In this document: positions 59,224-64,000 of the stretch, in pieces | How positions within the stretch are numbered: the stretch's first letter is position 1 | How the letters are laid out: each line of letters begins with the position of its first letter | NCBI GenBank assembly: GCA_000344275.1 | Contig: AORU01000006.1 | Span: 62,001 to 126,000, forward strand | Length of the DNA stretch: 64,000 nucleotides | DNA from: Streptococcus oralis subsp. tigurinus AZ_3a | Lineage (GTDB): Bacteria > Bacillota > Bacilli > Lactobacillales > Streptococcaceae | Direction of reading: 5' to 3' | Notes under the pieces: generated by a model | Databases searched by the model: none | What the model was told of the DNA's origin: nothing | The model's input: the letters and a program-made list of their open reading frames with translations, nothing else | Translations under genes and position numbers: made by a program

Positions 59224-59988
59224 TCAAATCATATATTCTACACTATAGGTGGCATCTGATAAGATACGAGCCAGGAACTGCTTGGTTCGTTCTTCTTGTG
59301 GACGACTAAAGAAATCGTGGGGATTGTTCTCCTCTACGATACGGCCTCCATCCATGAAAATAACGTGGTTGGCGACATCTCTAGCAAATCCCATCTCATG
59401 CGTGACGACCACCATGGTCACACCCTCTCCCGCCAACTGTTTCAGAACATCCAAAACATCTCCAACCAACTCAGGGTCTAGTGCAGATGTTGGTTCATCT
59501 AGCAAAATGACCTCGGGCTTGACGGCAATGGCACGCGCAATTCCTATTCGTTGTTGTTGTCCTCCAGATAGTTGTGAAGGGTAGTAGTCCTTATAAGCAA
59601 GTAAACCAACTTTTTCTAAGGCAGATTCTGCACGTTTGAGCGCTTCTTCCTTGGGAACTTTACGAGCTACGATTAGACCTTCTAGAATATTTTCCAGAGC
59701 AGTTTTATTTGCAAAGAGATTGTAGTGTTGGAAAACAAAGGCTGTTTTTTGGCGAATTTCTAGAATGTCTTTCTTGCTTAATTTGGCTAAGTCATAGGTC
59801 TTTCCTGCCAAGGTCAAACGGCCGCTATCAGCTTTTTCTAAGTGGTTGAGACAACGGAGAAAGGTCGTTTTCCCCGAACCTGATGGTCCTAAAATAACAA
59901 CGACATCCCCTTGATTGACCTGGAGATTGACATCCTCCAGCACCTGCCTCTCACCAAATGTTTTTGCGATATGTTCTACTTGTAACAT
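59224..59988 (-). CDS. Polar amino-acid-type ABC importer, ATP-binding protein
   Basis: A 254-residue ATPase. Walker A is GPSGSGKTT (34-42), the signature [15 protein letters not shown], Walker [15 protein letters not shown] and the H-loop VVTHEM. It belongs to the GlnQ/TcyN group. It is the last gene of the operon and 9 bases downstream of a permease. Because the operon starts with UroD-family genes, the substrate may be a sulfur or methylated compound, but this is inference. Confidence 0.93.
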   Translation of the reverse strand: MLQVEHIAKTFGERQVLEDVNLQVNQGDVVVILGPSGSGKTTFLRCLNHLEKADSGRLTLAGKTYDLAKLSKKDILEIRQKTAFVFQHYNLFANKTALENILEGLIVARKVPKEEALKRAESALEKVGLLAYKDYYPSQLSGGQQQRIGIARAIAVKPEVILLDEPTSALDPELVGDVLDVLKQLAGEGVTMVVVTHEMGFARDVANHVIFMDGGRIVEENNPHDFFSRPQEERTKQFLARILSDATYSVEYMI

Positions 59989-59997
59989 CCTGTCCTC

Positions 59998-60720
59998 CTA
60001 TACAAAACGCGCGCTAGATGTTTTTGCTCTCTTTTCTTTTTTCACATAGCCTTTCTCCAGTAGAGAGAAGCCCCACTGAATCAAACCACAGATCAAAATA
60101 TACTGCAAAAAGATCACAAAATATGACTCAAAATACTGGTAACCGTAGGACGCTTCCACACGAGCAATAGCGGTGATATCCTTGATGGTCATAACAAAGA
60201 CCAGGGAGGTTCCCTTGACGATATTGATCACCAGATTGACCAAGTTAGGCAAGGCTGAGCGCAAGGCTTGAGGAAAAACAATCCTTAGATAAGCCTGGGT
60301 CGTAGTCAGCCCAATCGCATGCGCTGCCTCTAGTTGTCCCTTGTCCACCGTCAAGATGGCTGAACGCAAAATCTCCGATAAACTCCCGACTGTCATCAAA
60401 CTATAAATGATAAAGGCATAATAGAGAGGATCAAGCTTGAAAATATCAAAGTCACTTCCTATGCTTTTGAGAAATTGATTCAGCAAACTTGGAAATAAAC
60501 TATAAAAGAAGAGAATCAATAAAATCGGAGGAGTCGCTCGGATAAAAGCCAGGTAGACCAGAGAAAAACTCCTCACACCTCGAACCTTATAGATCTGCCC
60601 TAAGGCTAAAAATAGAGCTGGTAAAAAGCTTAAGACCATAGCCACAATCATGATAATCAAGGTGATTGGCACGCCCTTCAAGGTCTCCAGAAAGGTCTTT
60701 ACAATATAGTCTATATCCAT
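59998..60720 (-). CDS. Polar amino-acid-type ABC importer, permease 1
   Basis: A 240-residue HisM/TcyL-type permease with about five transmembrane segments and the EAA loop EAAHAIGLTTTQAYLRIVFPQ-like region. It lies three bases after the other permease. Two different permeases indicate a heterodimeric channel, as in TcyLM cystine importers. GGGAGG precedes the start. Confidence 0.92.
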   Translation of the reverse strand: MDIDYIVKTFLETLKGVPITLIIMIVAMVLSFLPALFLALGQIYKVRGVRSFSLVYLAFIRATPPILLILFFYSLFPSLLNQFLKSIGSDFDIFKLDPLYYAFIIYSLMTVGSLSEILRSAILTVDKGQLEAAHAIGLTTTQAYLRIVFPQALRSALPNLVNLVINIVKGTSLVFVMTIKDITAIARVEASYGYQYFESYFVIFLQYILICGLIQWGFSLLEKGYVKKEKRAKTSSARFV

Positions 60721-60723
60721 TTC

Positions 60724-61416
60724 TTACCTCCCTTTTGTTTCCAAAGACTTCTCAAGCAAACGACTCAAGCTAGAAATAACCAAGGCAATCCCCCAATAAA
60801 GAAGTGCAACTGCCGTATAGGTTTCCAGAGAGTAGTTCCCTAAATTGCGACTGATCACGAGATTGCCTGTCCCCATAACATCAACGAAACCAATCGTATA
60901 AGCCAAGGCAGCATCCCGCATGAGATTGAGAATAGCAGTCGTTATATTGGGAAGAGCAACTTGAAAAGCTTGGGGAAAAATGATTCTCCAAAAAGTCTGA
61001 CTTGGAGTCAAACCAATACTAAGCCCAGCCTCTGTCTGCCCCTTTGGAATAGCTTGATAGGCCGCCTTAAAAATCTCGGCAACGATAGCCGCAAACAAGA
61101 GAATCATCGTCAGGAGAACAAAAATAGTTTTAGACCAGTTGTTGATATCCAAACCAAGCCACCATTTCAGAAATTCTGGCAAGCCATAAAAGACTAGAAA
61201 AAGCAAGACAATCGGCGGTGTACAACGAAGGGTAAAGATATAGCCTTTGGAAATCGCTGCAAAACTCTTGTCTTCTCCTACTTGTGCCCAGGCCAAGAAA
61301 CCTCCAAAAAGGGAACCAAGAAGAGTGGTAAAAAAGAGAATGGACAAGGTCATAGGAAGTGCCTGCCATAAGGTTGGCAAAAACTGAAAGACCTTGGAAA
61401 AATCATAAGAAACCAT
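60724..61416 (-). CDS. Polar amino-acid-type ABC importer, permease 2
   Basis: A 230-residue permease with about five transmembrane segments and an EAA loop around EAGLSIGLTPSQTFWRIIFPQ. It differs clearly from its neighbour permease, so the two are subunits and not a recent duplication. It follows the substrate-binding protein gene by 32 bases. Confidence 0.92.
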   Translation of the reverse strand: MVSYDFSKVFQFLPTLWQALPMTLSILFFTTLLGSLFGGFLAWAQVGEDKSFAAISKGYIFTLRCTPPIVLLFLVFYGLPEFLKWWLGLDINNWSKTIFVLLTMILLFAAIVAEIFKAAYQAIPKGQTEAGLSIGLTPSQTFWRIIFPQAFQVALPNITTAILNLMRDAALAYTIGFVDVMGTGNLVISRNLGNYSLETYTAVALLYWGIALVISSLSRLLEKSLETKGR

Positions 61417-61448
61417 GCAAAACCCTTTCTAGTCTTGGAATTTCTGGT

Positions 61449-62312
61449 CTAACTAAAGACATCTTCTTTAAAGTATTGCTGAGATAGCTTAGCAAGCGTG
61501 CCATCTTCTTTCAACTCTTTGATTGCTTTTTCGTATTCTTTAGCGAATTTCTCACCCTTTTCATCACGGTGAATCAAGGGATAAGTTGGAATGCCTTTAT
61601 ATGGGAACCAGCTGAGTTTGTCCGCATATTGGTGGTAAGGGCCATCTTCTGCGGTAACTGCTTTTTCAAAGGACAGTTTGATATCAAAGAAGGCGTCATA
61701 ACGTCCTTCCAAGACCCATGCATAGGCATCTGCCACTTTAAAGGATTCAGCTGCTGTCAGCTCAATCGGTGAATCCTGATGTTTTTCATTGTAGCTGGTG
61801 ATGACATTCCATTGAGCATTCTGTGGAGAGATAGGAACCAATTTTCCTTTATTCTTAGCAAAGTCATCAATGGTTTTGTATTTCTGTTCATCTTCTTTTC
61901 TGACAGTAAATCCGATGATGCTCGCTCCCACTGGTTCAGATGGAATGACAAACTTTTTAGCTCGTTCATCTGTGTACCAAGCTCCCTTGGTTCCGATGTC
62001 ATACTTGCCTGATTCCAGACCAATCAAGAGGTCATCATCACTGGTACCCGTATATTCGAATTGATAGTTTGCCAACTTCTCATCAACAGCCTTCAAAACA
62101 GCTACTTCATAACCATCTGATTCCCCTTTTTCATTGACAAAGTCATAAGGTACATAGTTTTGTGTATGGGCAACCTTCAAGGTTATGACTTCAGCAGACG
62201 AAGCCGTTTCTCCATCCTTGGCTGGAGCACCAGCTAAACTTCTCCCGATAATCGTTGCCCCAATTACTGCAACAATTGCTACACCACCGATAATCCATGC
62301 TTTTTTACTCAT
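61449..62312 (-). CDS. Polar amino-acid-type ABC importer, substrate-binding protein
   Basis: A 287-residue PBP2 protein. Residues 1-28 form a signal/anchor (AWIIGGVAIVAVIGATIIG) without a lipobox cysteine, so it is either an uncleaved anchor or a Sec-cleaved form. The receptor core reads YVPYDFVNEKGESDGYEV, LIGLESGKYDIG and ends GTLAKLSQQYF. The core differs from the fused receptor at 13.3 kb. It has AAAGGAG upstream and lies 11 bases after the UroD-family gene. The ligand is not determined; a thiol or thioether amino acid is one possibility from context. Confidence 0.9.
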   Translation of the reverse strand: MSKKAWIIGGVAIVAVIGATIIGRSLAGAPAKDGETASSAEVITLKVAHTQNYVPYDFVNEKGESDGYEVAVLKAVDEKLANYQFEYTGTSDDDLLIGLESGKYDIGTKGAWYTDERAKKFVIPSEPVGASIIGFTVRKEDEQKYKTIDDFAKNKGKLVPISPQNAQWNVITSYNEKHQDSPIELTAAESFKVADAYAWVLEGRYDAFFDIKLSFEKAVTAEDGPYHQYADKLSWFPYKGIPTYPLIHRDEKGEKFAKEYEKAIKELKEDGTLAKLSQQYFKEDVFS

Positions 62313-62323
62313 CTTTTTCTCCT

Positions 62324-63334
62324 TTAGTTTTCAAGCGCTTCTCTCACCCACTGGATACGTTCAACTGCGATATCACTTGGAATGGTACAATCTGCCCCAA
62401 GTACCAAGCCCTGTTCCCCAGCTTCTGCAACTAGTTTCTTTGCCTCAGCCTGAATGGCATCCTTGCTACCAGTATATAGCAAGCCCGTCTTGCCATTTTC
62501 GAATCCTCCAAGAACCGTACGTCCCTTGAAAATCTCACGACCTTCCTTGAGAGTGATTCCCTCTGGTCCTACAGCCCAGTTAAAGACTTGGGCTGGATAG
62601 TCTGCAAAAAGGTGAATGTCATTTCGCGCCCCCTCGTAGCCACAGATATGAAGAACAGTAACACCATCAACAGCACTAGCTGCTTCCAGAACAGTTATCT
62701 CGCTAGGTTCAATGACGGCTTGATAATCTGCTGCCGACACTCGTTGATCTTGGATACTTTGCACGCTGAGGTAGATTCCATCAGCACCAGCCTCTTCGAT
62801 GACCGCTCGACTGAGACTCGCCATATCTTCTGCAATCACATCCAACACCTTCTTAAGGGCTTCAGGATCTTCCATCAGGAAGTCCGCGATAAGGTCATCA
62901 CCACCAGATACTTCCCCCAGTAGCCACTTGAGATAGATCACAGGAGCAAAAATATTGTAAATCGCAACGATATCTTCTGTAAATTCTTGCTTGATTTTCT
63001 TAACCAAGTCAACCTGCTCTTTTATCCAAGCGTGCTCTAGTCCGAGTGGTTGAATGGTTGCCAATTCTTGAAGTGATTTGCCTTTGGCAATCGCTGGATT
63101 TGGATAAGCAAAGTAGCCATCACTCATGAGTTTGATAAAGTCTGGCTAAACTTCTCGGATAAAGCGCTTATGGCCCTCGATATTCTTCTCGATAATGGCT
63201 GGATTTGAGAAACCGTGTAGCCATTCGTCTTCTGAAGTGAAATGATGCCAAAAACCAACTGGCACATGATCAACTTTTTCTCCTCTAAATGCTTTTAAAA
63301 CCCATTCTTTTTTTCTGACATCCTTATTCTCCAT
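62324..63334 (-). pseudogene. UroD-fold methyltransferase-like gene broken by an in-frame TAG
   Basis: A 336-codon gene of the uroporphyrinogen decarboxylase/MtaA superfamily, interrupted at codon 63 by TAG (63146-63148): FIREV-stop-PDFIKLMSDG, same frame on both sides. The two parts together cover the whole family length, so this is one gene with a nonsense codon, perhaps from CAG. H229-I-C231 and C316 (LGADC) match the H-x-C...C zinc site of thiol-alkylating MtaA/MtbA enzymes, not heme-pathway UroD. The downstream part could restart at an ATG (63127). It lies between a small membrane protein and the importer. Sequencing error remains possible. Confidence 0.8.
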
Positions 63335-63527
63335 TTCTTACTTTTTCAACTAATAAACTGCTTGCGATATCATTCGAGCGTAGAAAGGGGAGACTGGACT
63401 TGGAAAAATCCTGAACTCCACGACATCTCTCTCCATTTTTGCAGTGCCCATTTTTTACGACGCTTATGGCAACCAAAGCCAGCAAACCGACAACTGCAAT
63501 GATGATGCCCCATCTTTTACTTTTCAT
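63324..63527 (-). CDS. Small membrane protein between two UroD-family genes
   Basis: A 67-residue protein with a basic start (MKSKRWG), one hydrophobic segment (about 8-25) and a polar tail with two cysteines (GHCKNGERCRG). The start at 63527 has AAAAGGAGG upstream and is 11 bases after the UroD-family stop; its end overlaps the next gene by 11 bases. That tight packing supports a real gene. The N-terminus resembles the anchor of the operon's substrate-binding protein, so a decayed receptor is an alternative. No family recognised. Confidence 0.6.
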   Translation of the reverse strand: MKSKRWGIIIAVVGLLALVAISVVKNGHCKNGERCRGVQDFSKSSLPFLRSNDIASSLLVEKVRNGE

Positions 63528-63538
63528 AGCTCCTCCTT

Positions 63539-64000
63539 TTAGAGAACAGCTGCCTGCCGAATCCAGTCCAACCTCTCTAAGTCAAAGTCATCTGGAACAG
63601 TACAGTCAGCTCCCAGAAGAACGCCTTTACTACCCGCTTCAGCCAACAACCGCCTTGTTTCATCTTGCAATTCCGCCTTGGAACCTTGATAAAGCAAGCT
63701 TTTCTTGCCATTTTCGAATCCACCTAAAACGGCCTTTCCTGGAAACAACTCTTGCCCCTGTGTCAAACTAACACCCTCATGGTGGGTCGCCCAGTTGACC
63801 ACTTGAGCTGGATAGTCCTTAAATATCGTCACATCATTGCTCGCACCTTCAAAACCACAAATATGGAGGATATTGATCCCACCAACCTGATTGGCTGCTT
63901 CCAAAATCGCTATATTGCTCGGTTCGATATAGGTTTGGTAGAGTGCTGGTGTGATGCGCTCATCTTGAATTTCCTGGGTGCTGAGGTAAATCCCGTCGAC
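63539..64000 (-). CDS. UroD-fold methyltransferase-like protein, cut by window edge
   Basis: The visible C-terminal 153 residues are clearly paralogous to the neighbouring broken gene, with shared DYPAQV-NWA, VLGGFENGK and LLGADCT. The zinc-site pattern is intact: HIC (63857-63865) and the C of GADC (63602-63604). The frame is open to the window edge, and the N-terminal part is outside. Streptococci lack heme synthesis, so a role as heme-pathway decarboxylase is unlikely. Thiol methyl transfer linked to the downstream importer is a plausible inference. Confidence 0.85.
   Translation of the reverse strand, partial: VDGIYLSTQEIQDERITPALYQTYIEPSNIAILEAANQVGGINILHICGFEGASNDVTIFKDYPAQVVNWATHHEGVSLTQGQELFPGKAVLGGFENGKKSLLYQGSKAELQDETRRLLAEAGSKGVLLGADCTVPDDFDLERLDWIRQAAVL

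Noticed and set aside
63146..63148. TAG in a methyltransferase-like gene read as pyrrolysine
   Set aside because: Pyrrolysine occurs in MtmB/MtbB/MttB, not in UroD-fold MtaA/MtbA proteins, and streptococci are not known to carry pyl genes. A nonsense mutation or sequence error is simpler.
62324..64000. UroD-family genes as heme biosynthesis genes
   Set aside because: The H-x-C...C pattern is that of thiol transferases, no other heme genes are nearby, and streptococci lack the pathway.

Overview
The window reads as about 64 kb of chromosome from a low-GC Firmicute, almost certainly a mitis-group Streptococcus (S. mitis/S. oralis/S. pneumoniae relatives). Pointers are the near-pneumococcal protein sequences of LuxS, ClpL, RpoB, RpoC, RecA and pyruvate formate-lyase, the luxS-clpL convergent pair, the tsaE-GNAT-lytR-cinA-recA run, an LPNTG-anchored pullulanase, a BOX-type repeat, CtsR-, CodY- and CcpA-like operator sequences, and TTGACA/TATAAT promoters. 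No lytA follows recA, and blocks that I remember as distant in S. pneumoniae are adjacent here, so a non-pneumococcal mitis-group species is more likely. Species calls and synteny statements are from memory, not from a search. No rRNA, tRNA, CRISPR array, phage or intact insertion sequence was seen.

Layout. 1-2.7 kb: a lantibiotic-type immunity operon on the minus strand (LanF-like ATPase, two permeases, OmpR-type response regulator cut by the window edge) with a nisin-box-like element in its promoter. 3-5.9 kb: luxS converging on CtsR-controlled clpL, whose long leader holds a 29-codon open frame. 6-11.2 kb: pflB, a membrane protein, dinB, uppP. 11.3-16.9 kb: a DUF2207 protein, an amino-acid ABC importer with fused receptor and permease, a small HTH protein, an SPFH protein. 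17-21.7 kb: the ilvB-ilvN-ilvC(-ilvA) branched-chain amino acid block with a CodY-like box. 21.9-25.5 kb: rpsL-rpsG-fusA with a structured tandem repeat before fusA. 25.6-29.3 kb: two small membrane proteins, an ABC exporter and a DesK/LuxR-type two-component system in one operon. 29.4-33.7 kb: fakA with an Asp23 protein, rpmB, a LytTR regulator with a LiaF-like membrane protein, and a PAP2 phosphatase. 33.8-38.6 kb: a MarR-controlled heterodimeric ABC exporter with three operator copies, and a divergent membrane protein. 38.7-47.4 kb: yebC, a MATE exporter, a GNAT protein, recA, cinA, lytR, a second GNAT protein, tsaE, a membrane protein, ndk. 47.5-55 kb: rpoBC with a leader terminator. 55.3-59 kb: cell-wall pullulanase under a CcpA-like box. 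59.2-64 kb: a polar-amino-acid-type ABC importer downstream of two tandem UroD-fold proteins that carry an H-x-C...C zinc-site pattern.

The least explained part is the last block. Streptococci do not make heme, yet two UroD-family paralogues sit in one apparent operon with a small membrane protein and a complete ABC importer. The paralogue closest to the importer is broken by an in-frame TAG. Other observations worth checking are the nisin-box operon, the open frame in the clpL leader, the rpoB leader terminator and the covarying hairpin repeats between rpsG and fusA.
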